This document shows positions 15,692-24,582 of a stretch of 64,000 nt of DNA, piece by piece. A model generated the notes under the pieces. That model saw only the letters and a list, made by a program, of their open reading frames with translations, ran no database searches and had not been told where the DNA came from. The stretch comes from Algibacter miyuki. Its GTDB lineage: Bacteria > Bacteroidota > Bacteroidia > Flavobacteriales > Flavobacteriaceae. The DNA is taken from NCBI RefSeq assembly GCF_042427745.1, contig NZ_JBHMFA010000009.1; one strand, given 5' to 3'. A program made the position numbers and the translations under genes. Within the stretch, counting starts at the first letter, position 1. The number at the start of each line of letters is the position of its first letter.

Positions 15692-15886
15692 GGGTTCACC
15701 AATTATCATATACTCAAAAATTATAGTACTGTTTTTAATATTTCGTAGTCTTTATCTTTCTATTTTTCATATAAGGAAAACACTTTTGGTTTAATCCGTT
15801 TTCTTTGGTTTTTTGACGAAAAATCGTTAGTTTATACTCAAAAACAGAGTAAAAATTGACAATAATCGATAAATTTTAAAGATTTT

Positions 15887-17974
15887 ATGGAAAAACCTAA
15901 TAGTGAAATTCAACATGATATCAATTTATTATCTTTTGATATAGATAACACGCTTATAGATTTTAATACTCATAAAAGTAACTTTCGGAAAGTATGGAAA
16001 AAACACAAGCCAGAACAAGGTGTATTACTGGCATACAATACGGGGCGTTTGGTTGATGATGTTATTCATTTAATAGAAAAAGGGACATTGCCAGAGCCCG
16101 ATTATATTATTTCTGGTGTAGGTACTCATATTTATGATTACAATAAAAAATGTGTTGTTAAAGAATTTAATGACGTTTTAGACGATGGGTGGGATTTAAA
16201 ATTGGTTGAAGATATTATACAAAATATCGATGGCCCGATAAACGAACAGCCAAGTAAATATCAGCATGATTATAAGCGTAGTTATTATTTTCATAATGCT
16301 ACAGAAGCTGTTATTACCGAGATTGAAAATACTTTTGTTAGAGCCAATATGGATATTAACGTGGTGTATTCTCAAGAGCAATTTCTAGATATTCTTCCTA
16401 AGTGGGCCAATAAAGGAAATGCTTTGCAATGGCTTCTACGAAAGCTGAATTTAAAAGCTTCGAACGCTTTGGTTGCTGGAGATAGCGGTAACGATTCTGC
16501 TATGTTCGATATGGAAGATATTAAAGGAATCGTGGTAGCGAATGCTCACGAAGAACTTTATAAATACACCAAATACCGTCAAATTTACCATGCAGAAAAA
16601 GATTGTGGAGATGGTGTTATAGAAGGTTTAGTGTATTATGGTATTCTACCAGAAGAGGCTATTGTGGCAAGCAATACAGATCATACCGAAGATTATATTA
16701 TTCAACAGGAATTAAATAGTATTGCTTCCGAAGATGATAAAGAAAAACTAGATCTTATTTTAGAAGGTTACGAGAAAGCCATTATTGCTTTAAAGAAAAA
16801 TATAACACCTCTCGGGTTTTCCGCATGCTCTATTGAAGATAATATTACCCATGGAACCGATGAAAACTACCATAGTGTTTGGGCCAGAGATGGCGCCATT
16901 ACAGTAATTGGTTCGTTGTCTTTAGTGGATGATGAAGAGATACATAAATGTCAACGGCAGACTTTAGTAACATTAATTGAGAATAGCTCGAGAAACGGGC
17001 AAATCCCTTCTAACGTACGTTTAAAAGATAATCAACCCGATTATTCTGGCGTAGGTGGTATTTGCTCTATAGATAGCGGTATTTGGGTTGTAATTGCATT
17101 TTACGAATACGTAAACGTTACAAAAGATATTAAGTTTTTACGTAAATATATTGGAGATATTAAAGAAACCATGCGTTGGCTTGGTGCGCACGATAGTAAT
17201 AATGATGCTTTATTAGAAATTCCTGAAGCCGGAGATTGGACGGATTTATTTGGCGGAAGCTACAATATTTTATATGATGAAATTCTTTGGTATCGCTCTA
17301 ATGTGTGTTTTGGTAGAATGTTAGAAATGCTTGGCGATTATGATGAAGCTGGAGAATACATCCGTTGGTCTCAAGTTATTAAAAAGGAAATTTTACAGAA
17401 TTTCTGGCCATCCACGCAGCAAAAATTATTTCAAACGGTGTCATTCGCAGAGCGTCAGTTTACACTAGGTGATACACCTTATTTAATTCAACAAACTACT
17501 CCATTCGATTTTAGTTGGCGTTGTGATGTCTTCGGAAACGTGCTCGCCTTTTTATTTGGTACAGTCGATGCAGAAAAAGCGCATCAAACCTTTAAATTTA
17601 TGTTAGGCGTAGGGGTTAACGATCCTTTTCCGGTATCTAATGTGTATCCGGTTGTAACACCAGGAGATCCCGATTGGAAACCTTATTACACCGTTAATTT
17701 ATTGAATTTACCAAACCACTATCACAACGGCGGTATTTGGCCTTTTGTAGGTGGTTTTTGGGTGAAATTTATTGGGAAACTTGGTTTTAGAGATATGGCT
17801 ATTTCCGAGTTGCATAAGCTGGCTTTAATAAATAAGGAAGGTTTAAATGATGAGTGGGAGTTTAACGAATGGGCACACGGTGTCACCGGAAAGGCGATGG
17901 GGAAAGCCTATCAGGCTTGGTCTGCAGCTCAGTATATTTCGGCTTGTCACGCTTTAAAAATAATTAAGAAATAA
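15887..17974 (+). CDS. HAD-IIB sugar-phosphatase fused to a GH100-like (alpha/alpha)6 glycosidase
   Basis: Residues about 10-260 form a HAD-IIB phosphatase of the sucrose-phosphatase type: LLSFDIDNTLIDF (nucleophile D18, acid/base D20) and AGDSGNDSAMFD (198-209) are intact. Residues about 290-695 resemble neutral/alkaline invertases (GH100) and related debranching-type glycosidases: YHSVWARDGAITV, CSIDSGIWVVIAFYEY, PEAGDWTDLFGG and a C-terminal AMGKAYQAWSAAQYI, which recalls the GKQARKxQTWSIAGY tail of invertases. The gene is 19 bp upstream of a GT4 synthase. A phosphatase that finishes a disaccharide fused to a domain that might cleave it is unusual. Substrate is uncertain (sucrose, mannosylfructose or similar). 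Confidence 0.75.
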   Translation: MEKPNSEIQHDINLLSFDIDNTLIDFNTHKSNFRKVWKKHKPEQGVLLAYNTGRLVDDVIHLIEKGTLPEPDYIISGVGTHIYDYNKKCVVKEFNDVLDDGWDLKLVEDIIQNIDGPINEQPSKYQHDYKRSYYFHNATEAVITEIENTFVRANMDINVVYSQEQFLDILPKWANKGNALQWLLRKLNLKASNALVAGDSGNDSAMFDMEDIKGIVVANAHEELYKYTKYRQIYHAEKDCGDGVIEGLVYYGILPEEAIVASNTDHTEDYIIQQELNSIASEDDKEKLDLILEGYEKAIIALKKNITPLGFSACSIEDNITHGTDENYHSVWARDGAITVIGSLSLVDDEEIHKCQRQTLVTLIENSSRNGQIPSNVRLKDNQPDYSGVGGICSIDSGIWVVIAFYEYVNVTKDIKFLRKYIGDIKETMRWLGAHDSNNDALLEIPEAGDWTDLFGGSYNILYDEILWYRSNVCFGRMLEMLGDYDEAGEYIRWSQVIKKEILQNFWPSTQQKLFQTVSFAERQFTLGDTPYLIQQTTPFDFSWRCDVFGNVLAFLFGTVDAEKAHQTFKFMLGVGVNDPFPVSNVYPVVTPGDPDWKPYYTVNLLNLPNHYHNGGIWPFVGGFWVKFIGKLGFRDMAISELHKLALINKEGLNDEWEFNEWAHGVTGKAMGKAYQAWSAAQYISACHALKIIKK

Positions 17975-17993
17975 TTTAACAAACTATAAAACT

Positions 17994-19274
17994 ATGAAAT
18001 CAATATTAATGATCTCTTTACATGGATATGTAGGAGCAAATCCGGAATTAGGTAAACCTGATACAGGAGGCCAAGTAGTTTATGTTTTAGAACTTGCAGA
18101 ACGTTTTAGTCGGTTAGGTAAGCGGGTAGATTTGGTAACACGTCAATTCGAAGATCAACCAGAGTACGATAATGTGCATGAAAATTATAGTGTTTGGCGT
18201 ATTCCTTTTGGAGGTAAAAAATTCATTAGGAAAGAGGATATGCACGACCATCTTAAAGCTTTTGTAACAAATACTTTAGCAGCCATAAAAAAAGAGAATA
18301 AAAAATATGATGTCGTCTATTCGCATTATTGGGATGCTGGTTGGGCAGGTCAAAAAATAGCTGAAGAACTGGGCATATCTCACGTGCATACACCGCATTC
18401 TTTAGGTTGGTGGAAACAACACAGTATGGGAAGTGATATGGACGAAAAGGAAATGGAAAAGACCTATCGTTTTAAGGAACGTATTAGAAAGGAATATTTC
18501 GTTTACCAAATGTGCAACCATATTGTAGCCACAACATTACCTCAAGTCGATTTATTGACGCAGCAATATGATGTGCTTTCCCGAAACTGTACTATGATTC
18601 CTCCGGGAATTGATGAAAATCGATTTTACCCGGTACCTACAAAAGAAAATGATAAAATTCGTGTTAAATACGATATACAACCTACAGATATTTTGGCTTT
18701 AGGGAGAATGGCGCACAACAAAGGTTACGACTTACTGATTAAAGCTCTTCCTACCGTTTTTGAACTTTGCCCCGAAGCGCGATTAGTTGCAGCTATTGGA
18801 GGCGACCAGTCTGAGCAAGATGATAAAGGGGTTGCTGGCTTAAAAAAGTTAGCAGGAGAGTTAGGTGTTTTAGATCGAATAACATGGAAAAATTATATTG
18901 CCGATGAAGATTTAGCTAACGTATATCGAGCGGCTAATATTTTTGCCATGCCTTCACGTTACGAACCTTTTGGTATGGTGGCTATTGAAGCTATGGCGTG
19001 CGGAACACCAAGTGTAGTTACCGTACACGGCGGATTATACGATTTAATAGATTTTGGAAATCAAGCCTTATTTGCAGACCCGCATAGACCTACCGAATTT
19101 GGAGCGATGATGGCCATGCCTTTATTGTATCCTAAAATGCGTAATGAATTATCTGTGGAAGGCGCGCGTTTTGCTAGACGTAATTTTGGATGGACAGGTA
19201 TTGCAAAGCGTATGCTGCGAGTATTTACAAGCTCTATTAACCAAAATACCATGGAATCTAATCTGTTTTATTAA
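17994..19274 (+). CDS. GT4 glycosyltransferase, sucrose-phosphate / mannosylfructose-phosphate synthase type
   Basis: The 426-residue protein begins with SLHGYVGANPELGKPDTGGQ, the PDTGGQVVYVLELA motif of sucrose synthase, sucrose-phosphate synthase and mannosylfructose-phosphate synthase. The C-terminal donor site has EPFGMVAIE (E324 and E332, the EX7E pair) after MPSRY and GRMAHNKGYDLL. It would transfer a sugar from a nucleotide donor to a sugar phosphate. The upstream HAD domain would then remove the phosphate. Whether the acceptor is fructose 6-phosphate, and whether glucose or mannose is donated, cannot be decided here. A compatible-solute role is plausible in a marine organism. Confidence 0.78.
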   Translation: MKSILMISLHGYVGANPELGKPDTGGQVVYVLELAERFSRLGKRVDLVTRQFEDQPEYDNVHENYSVWRIPFGGKKFIRKEDMHDHLKAFVTNTLAAIKKENKKYDVVYSHYWDAGWAGQKIAEELGISHVHTPHSLGWWKQHSMGSDMDEKEMEKTYRFKERIRKEYFVYQMCNHIVATTLPQVDLLTQQYDVLSRNCTMIPPGIDENRFYPVPTKENDKIRVKYDIQPTDILALGRMAHNKGYDLLIKALPTVFELCPEARLVAAIGGDQSEQDDKGVAGLKKLAGELGVLDRITWKNYIADEDLANVYRAANIFAMPSRYEPFGMVAIEAMACGTPSVVTVHGGLYDLIDFGNQALFADPHRPTEFGAMMAMPLLYPKMRNELSVEGARFARRNFGWTGIAKRMLRVFTSSINQNTMESNLFY

Positions 19275-19288
19275 TATAGGTTTTTAGT

Positions 19289-19867
19289 TTACCAAGTATC
19301 TCTACTTTTGATATTATTAGCGCATAATCGAATAATTTCGGTTATGCGTTTTTCTTTTGTAGCATCGCGTTTAGCACTGTGTAACCAAAATAAATAGTGC
19401 TTTTTATAGGAAGGTGCAAAATTTTGGTAGTTTTTAAAAGCTTCTGGATTTTCATCAAAGGCCTTTTTTAAGGCTTCTGGTATAATGCCTTTTTCTATGG
19501 GATCAAGAGCTGTCCAGCTGCCGTTTTGTTTTCCAATTTTAATAATGTCTAGTCCTGATTTGTGCATTAAACCTTCTGCAGTAAGGGTTTTTATATACTT
19601 TTTGTTTAAGGCGCTCCAAATACTTTTATGATTTCTTGGAGAGAAATATTGTTTACGCTTTCCGTTACCTAAACTTTTTACTGTAGAATCTATCCAACCA
19701 TAGCAAATGGCAACTTTCACGGCTTCTTCCCAGCGCATGGAAGGCTCTTCATTTTCAACTTTGTAAAAAATCAAATAGATACCTTTAAATTCTTTATGGT
19801 TTTCATGTAGCCATTCGCGCCAAGCGGTATCTGTTTTAAAATAAAGTTCGGGAGTTTCCAAAGGCAT
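19289..19867 (-). CDS. YdeI/OmpD-associated family protein
   Basis: The 192-residue cytoplasmic protein has the features of this family: FKTDTAWREWLHENHKEFKG, VKVAICYGWIDSTVKSL, KRKQYFSPRNHKSIWS and the C-terminal KRDATKEKRITEII. Molecular function is not established. Members are linked by annotation to bacteriocin or peptide resistance. Its start codon shares one base with the stop of the upstream M1 peptidase gene (TAATG), so the two are translationally coupled. It converges on the GT4 gene with only 14 bp between. Confidence 0.85.
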   Translation of the reverse strand: MPLETPELYFKTDTAWREWLHENHKEFKGIYLIFYKVENEEPSMRWEEAVKVAICYGWIDSTVKSLGNGKRKQYFSPRNHKSIWSALNKKYIKTLTAEGLMHKSGLDIIKIGKQNGSWTALDPIEKGIIPEALKKAFDENPEAFKNYQNFAPSYKKHYLFWLHSAKRDATKEKRITEIIRLCANNIKSRDTW

Positions 19868-21513
19868 TATAGTTTCTTGGTTTCAACATAAAAATCGATA
19901 TCCACATCGAAAGTTGAAATGTTCGAGTTAAAGTCTAGTGTTTTCCATTCAGAAGTTGGTTTTAACCAAGTGTTTTCATTATTTATTTTAACTTCAAGAG
20001 GCATGTCAAAATCGGCAACAATGTTTGTCCATCTGTATTTTAGTGCTTTCTTGTTAATAGAATATTCAAAAGTAGGGATTTTTACAGATCTTAAATATTG
20101 ATTGAAAAAAGCTGTTAAATCAATGCCTGATTCTTCAGATAAATAATCTTCAATTTGCTTGGTCGTTACTGTTTGGTGATAGAATGTTACGTTCATTTCA
20201 CGTAATATTTGTCTCCATTTTTCATCGTCTTCAATGAGTTGACGTAAGGTGTGTAAAATGTTAGCGCCTTTAAAATACATATCTCCAGAACCTTCATGAT
20301 TTACATGGTAGTCTCCAATAATTGGGCGGTCGTTATTTATGTTTTTTCGGGTACCAATAACATATTCCGAAGCGGCTTGTTTTCCGTAGTAATAATCTAC
20401 AAATAAATTTTCAGAATAGGTGGTAAAGCTCTCGTGGATCCACATGTCGGCAATGTCTACGTTGGTAATATTATTAGCAAACCACTCATGACCAGATTCG
20501 TGAATAATAATATAATCGAATTTTAAACCCCAACCGGTTCCTGATAAATCGCGGCCTAAATAGCCATTTTTAAATTTGTTACCATAAGTTACCGAGCTTT
20601 GGTGCTCCATGCCTAAATACGGCACTTCAACAAGTTTAAAGCCATCGACATAAAAAGGATATTGCCCAAACCAATGCTCAAAAGCTTTCATCATTTTTGG
20701 AGCATCTTTAAATTGTTCTTTGGCTTTTTCTAGGTTGTCTCTTAAAACATAATAATCCATGTCTAAATTTCCTCCTTGACCATCATAAACTTCAGAGAAA
20801 TGAGCATAATCTCCAATGTTTATATTAACTCCATAATTATTAATCGGATTTTTTACAAACCAACTGTAGGTTTTAGTGTCTCCAATACGCTCCACAAGAC
20901 GCAACCTACCGTTAGATACATTTATTAAATCTTTTGGTACATTTACACTTATCAGCATGCTATCTACTTCGTCGTACATATGGTCTTTACAGGGCCACCA
21001 AACGCTAGCGCCTAAACCTTGGCAAGATGATGCAATAAAATCATTTCCATTTTTATCTTTTTTCCAAGAGATCCCACCGTCCCAAGGTGCGTTAACAGCT
21101 TCTTTTGGGGTCCCTTCATAATAGACATCTAAACTTTTTACAGTGTTTAAATCTTGGTTTTCTTGAAGCTTTATAAAATGCGCATTGCCGTCATGTCTAA
21201 TATCTAGTTCAATATTATCTTGAATAACTTTGGTGATTTTTAAAGGCGATTGCAAATCAATCTGCATTACGGAATCCGCTTTCAATACTTTATATTGAAT
21301 GGTGTTTTTACCTGAAATAAATTTGTTTTCAGGATCTACTTTGATGTCCAAATGATAATAGGTTAAATCCCACCATTCACGTTCTGGAGTAATACTTCCG
21401 CGGAGGGTGTCTTGATGTGTAAAGCTTGTTTTTTTGCTAAGTAAGCCTTGTGCATTGGCATTAAAGCAAGCAGAAAGGGCGAGTGCTAAAATTACAAATA
21501 GTGTTTTATTCAT
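19867..21513 (-). CDS. M1 family metallopeptidase, secreted
   Basis: The 548-residue protein has a signal peptide ending near CFNANAQG. The zinc site is complete: HESGH (H338, E339, H342) with E361 exactly 18 residues later, in MWIHESF. A GLGASVWWPCKD stretch and GMEHQSSVTYG take the place of the GAMEN exopeptidase motif. It lacks the large C-terminal helical domain of PepN, as do many Bacteroidota M1 enzymes. The likely role is periplasmic or outer-surface peptide degradation. It is coupled to the YdeI gene and lies 7 bp downstream of an M28 peptidase gene. Confidence 0.9.
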   Translation of the reverse strand: MNKTLFVILALALSACFNANAQGLLSKKTSFTHQDTLRGSITPEREWWDLTYYHLDIKVDPENKFISGKNTIQYKVLKADSVMQIDLQSPLKITKVIQDNIELDIRHDGNAHFIKLQENQDLNTVKSLDVYYEGTPKEAVNAPWDGGISWKKDKNGNDFIASSCQGLGASVWWPCKDHMYDEVDSMLISVNVPKDLINVSNGRLRLVERIGDTKTYSWFVKNPINNYGVNINIGDYAHFSEVYDGQGGNLDMDYYVLRDNLEKAKEQFKDAPKMMKAFEHWFGQYPFYVDGFKLVEVPYLGMEHQSSVTYGNKFKNGYLGRDLSGTGWGLKFDYIIIHESGHEWFANNITNVDIADMWIHESFTTYSENLFVDYYYGKQAASEYVIGTRKNINNDRPIIGDYHVNHEGSGDMYFKGANILHTLRQLIEDDEKWRQILREMNVTFYHQTVTTKQIEDYLSEESGIDLTAFFNQYLRSVKIPTFEYSINKKALKYRWTNIVADFDMPLEVKINNENTWLKPTSEWKTLDFNSNISTFDVDIDFYVETKKL

Positions 21514-21520
21514 TTTAAAA

Positions 21521-22852
21521 TTATCTTATTATTTGGTTTGGGAATACAACAGGACTTTCAAAGCCATCCTTTCCCACAGAAGCTATTCCGAAGAAGTAAT
21601 TATCAATGACAATGCCATCGAGCATAAATTCTAATACATTACCAACATAGCGGCTCTTGTCCCAAGTAGGCGAGGTGGTGTCTCTCCAATATATTTTATA
21701 ACCAATTGCTCCTTCTACTTGACTCCATTTAAATTTAACAGAAGGTTCAACTATTCCTCCAATTGCGACCGTTTTTGGTGTAGACGGTGCCCAAGCTAAA
21801 CTGGCTAAATTTATGGCATTAACAGTGGTTAGTTTTTTAGCATAGTTAAAGTTAACATGTTCTATTACATCACCATATTTAATGCCGTTTTCTTCACGAA
21901 TATCTTGGTGTTGTTGGGTGTAGTTTTCATGTGCTTCCATAATGCGTATTCCGGCAAAACCTAAGTCGTTAAAAGGTCTATGATGTCCGCCACGACCAAA
22001 ACGATCTAATCTATAAATCATCATTGGGTTCATTTCTGGCATATATGTTTTTACAGTTTTATGAACGTAGCGCGCTAATTGACGGGAAACACCATCGACC
22101 TCACCGCCATAAAAGCGTCTCATGGTTCGTGCTTTTTCAGTTTCGTTAGCTGGAACAGGTTCAGAAAATATTCTAAAGCTTCTATTATCAATCACGCCAT
22201 CAACGCCTTTTATATTTCCAATCATGTCATTGTTGAGAATTCCAATAATATCCCAACCTTGTTCCTTTGCGTATTTGGCTAAGCCTCCTCCTCCAAACAA
22301 GCCTTGCTCTTCACCAGATAAACCAACATAAATAATGCTATTTTCAAATTCATATTTAGAGAGTACTCTTGCTGCTTCAATAGTGCCGGCCATACCCGAA
22401 GCATTATCATTTGCTCCTGGAGCATCTTTAGTAAAATTCATAGTGTCGCTACCACGAGAATCAATATCTCCACTCATTATAATAAAACGGTTTGGATATT
22501 TTGTTCCTTTTTGAATGGCAACCACGTTCACAATCCAAGCATCATGCGGTACGCGTTTGTTACCTGCTTTGGTAACAAAATCTTTCTGATAAAAAACATC
22601 TAAACAGTTTTCGCAATCTGATGAAATGGTTTCGAATTCAGATTTTATCCAGCGCCTTGCAGCTCCAATACCTCTGGTGTTAGAAAGGGTATCACTAAAA
22701 GTGTTTCTGGTTCCAAAATTAACCAAAGTTTGAATGTCATTTTCTATACGCTCTGCTGAAACGGCATCAATAATATCATATATTTTTTGATTGGTTTGTG
22801 CTGTAGTTATTGTAATAAATAATAGGGTGAGTGTGTTAAAAAATAACTTCAT
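21521..22852 (-). CDS. M28 family metallopeptidase with C-terminal FN3-like domain
   Basis: The 443-residue protein has a signal peptide (cleavage near TITTAQT). The M28 core shows APGANDNASGMAG (D149), GLSGEEQGLFGG with paired glutamates, NNDMIGN and HHRPFNDLGFAGIRIME. In the first zinc-ligand motif the usual GHxDS reads GDIDS (128-132), so Asp129 replaces the expected histidine. The domain after about residue 350 (AIGGIVEPSVKFKWSQVEGA) looks like a fibronectin III fold. It forms an operon with the M1 gene downstream. Activity may differ from canonical aminopeptidases because of the ligand change. Confidence 0.85.
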   Translation of the reverse strand: MKLFFNTLTLLFITITTAQTNQKIYDIIDAVSAERIENDIQTLVNFGTRNTFSDTLSNTRGIGAARRWIKSEFETISSDCENCLDVFYQKDFVTKAGNKRVPHDAWIVNVVAIQKGTKYPNRFIIMSGDIDSRGSDTMNFTKDAPGANDNASGMAGTIEAARVLSKYEFENSIIYVGLSGEEQGLFGGGGLAKYAKEQGWDIIGILNNDMIGNIKGVDGVIDNRSFRIFSEPVPANETEKARTMRRFYGGEVDGVSRQLARYVHKTVKTYMPEMNPMMIYRLDRFGRGGHHRPFNDLGFAGIRIMEAHENYTQQHQDIREENGIKYGDVIEHVNFNYAKKLTTVNAINLASLAWAPSTPKTVAIGGIVEPSVKFKWSQVEGAIGYKIYWRDTTSPTWDKSRYVGNVLEFMLDGIVIDNYFFGIASVGKDGFESPVVFPNQIIR

Positions 22853-23095
22853 TATTTTGGAGTTTACGGCGTATCATTGAAAGCTAAAGTTTCAATACTA
22901 TCGGTTTTCCTGACGAATATCGGTATAAATATTCGTATTATAAAGTTGACGCTAGAGGATTGAGTATAAAATCTTGTTAATATGTTAGACCTAACAGGAA
23001 TCGATTTCATCTTTTTCTATTAGTATTACACAGAAAAGTAACTTTGAAGGAAGTGATTTATCCGCTTGTAAAATTATTTTGTTACAAGAAAATTT

Positions 23096-23392
23096 TTATT
23101 CATTTTCATAAAGCCTTAATCTGTTTTTTATTGCGTTTAATTCTTGCTGTAACTTCCGTTCTTTTTCCAATAAATTAAAGACAACATCGATACCTTCAAG
23201 ATTTACGTTTAGTTCGTTATGTAGTCTAATTATTTTTTCAAGATTACCAATTTGGTCTTGATGGATAAAGTGTTTTTGTTCTATAATTTCAATTTGAATA
23301 AGCCCCATGGTATTCAAAGTATCAACAAAAGCAATTTCTATGTTATAATGAGAACATAGTGTTTCTATCAATATTAAAGGTTTATCATCCAT
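23096..23392 (-). CDS. CbpM-like chaperone modulator
   Basis: The 98-residue protein has MDDKPLILIETLCSHYNIEI at the start, a central acidic and His segment (EQKHFIHQDQIGNLEKIIRL), then LNVNLEGIDVVFNLLEKERK and a coiled-coil tail. This matches the MerR-like CbpM family that inhibits or tunes CbpA-type J-proteins. It overlaps the upstream dnaJ-like gene by 8 bp, as cbpA-cbpM pairs usually do. Confidence 0.82.
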   Translation of the reverse strand: MDDKPLILIETLCSHYNIEIAFVDTLNTMGLIQIEIIEQKHFIHQDQIGNLEKIIRLHNELNVNLEGIDVVFNLLEKERKLQQELNAIKNRLRLYENE

Positions 23393-24272
23393 TTTGATTA
23401 AGTTTTTGTAATTCCTTGAATAGTTCTATTTCTTTTTCATTGAGACCGGTTGGAATCTTGATATGGTAAGTGATAATTAAATCGCCAAAGGCGCCTTCTT
23501 TTTTATAAATAGGAAAACCTTTGCCTTTCAATTTTACTTTAGACTCGTTTTTTGTTTCAGGCTTTATTTTTAGTTTAACCTTACCATTAAAAGTATCTAT
23601 TGTAATTTCACCTCCCAGCATAGCGGTGTACAAATCTAAATCGACATCAATATATAGAGTATTACCTTCTCTCTTAAATTGGGTATGGTTGTTAATGGTG
23701 AATTTAATGTATAAATCACCATGAGGACCACCGTTGACGCCTAAGCCGCCTTTGCCTTTAATTTTTATAACTTGTCCATTTTCTACACCTGCAGGAATGG
23801 TTAGTCTAATTTGTTTGTCATTAACGGTAAGTACTTGTTTTTGACTGGTATAAATATCTTTTAAATCGAGATGTAATTCGGCATTATAATCTTGCCCTTT
23901 AAATTTTGGACTACGACCTTGGTTATACGATTGCCCTCCAAACATAGATTCAAAAAAATCTGAATATGCTTCATTAGAGTAACTTTGTTGATTGCTCTGC
24001 TGATTAGAGTTTTTATGTTGTTGCTGTGCTTTTTGATAAGCCTCGCCGTCTTTCCAGTTTTCGCCGTATTTATCGTATTTTTTACGGTTCTCAACGTGAC
24101 TTAGAACTTCGTTGGCCTCGTTTATTTCCTTGAATTTCAGCTCTGCATCTTTATTGTCGGGATTTAAATCAGGATGATATTTTCGTGCCAGTTTTCTGTA
24201 AGCTGTTTTTATATCCTTTTCAGTTGCAGTTTTTGGAATGCCCAATATTTTATAATAATCTATAAATGCCAT
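23385..24272 (-). CDS. CbpA-type DnaJ co-chaperone
   Basis: The 295-residue protein has an N-terminal J domain with the HPD motif in YHPDLNPDNKDAELKFKEIN, a Gln/Asn/Ser-rich linker (about 85-120) and the DnaJ C-terminal substrate-binding domains (GKGGLGVNGGPHGDLYIKF, GKGFPIYKKEGAFGDLIITY). There is no CxxCxGxG zinc-finger domain, so it is CbpA-like rather than DnaJ itself. It stimulates DnaK. The overlap with the CbpM-like gene downstream shows a coupled pair. No -7 box is clear in front of it. Confidence 0.9.
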   Translation of the reverse strand: MAFIDYYKILGIPKTATEKDIKTAYRKLARKYHPDLNPDNKDAELKFKEINEANEVLSHVENRKKYDKYGENWKDGEAYQKAQQQHKNSNQQSNQQSYSNEAYSDFFESMFGGQSYNQGRSPKFKGQDYNAELHLDLKDIYTSQKQVLTVNDKQIRLTIPAGVENGQVIKIKGKGGLGVNGGPHGDLYIKFTINNHTQFKREGNTLYIDVDLDLYTAMLGGEITIDTFNGKVKLKIKPETKNESKVKLKGKGFPIYKKEGAFGDLIITYHIKIPTGLNEKEIELFKELQKLNQNG

Positions 24273-24582
24273 TGGATGATGTTATTTTCTTATTAATTAT
24301 TTTTTCGGATAGAACGGCTTTGTGATATAAGATTTTTTATAAATAAATACCTGTTGCTTAACGAAGTTATCGATTTTTTATGACAAAATCAAGGATTGTA
24401 TAGGCTTAATATGTGGTGGTTTTTTTAGAGTTTTAGTTTGCCTTAGTAGTTAAATTTTAATGTTGACGCTGCATTGGGTAATTTTATTATTACACCTCAT
24501 TTTAGCTTAAAAAGAAAGCGCCTCGAAAATTAATTCGAAGCGCTATTACATTTGAGTTAGTCACACAAATTTAATTATTTTA
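24273..24582. other. 310-bp gap between dnaJ-like and acyl-CoA dehydrogenase genes
   Basis: AT-rich. Apart from the terminator at 24508-24544 that ends the minus-strand acyl-CoA dehydrogenase transcript, I see nothing I can name. The promoter of the dnaJ-like gene should lie here, but no exact TAnnTTTG is present. Confidence 0.4.
24508..24544 (-). terminator. terminator of the beta-oxidation operon
   Basis: On the minus strand AGCGCTTCGAA pairs with TTCGAGGCGCT around a short loop (one bulge), followed by TTCTTTTT. Confidence 0.8.

Noticed and set aside
15709..15845. Direct repeat ATACTCAAAAA on both sides of the gap before 15887
   Set aside because: Short and AT-rich, with no further similarity around it. 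Likely chance.
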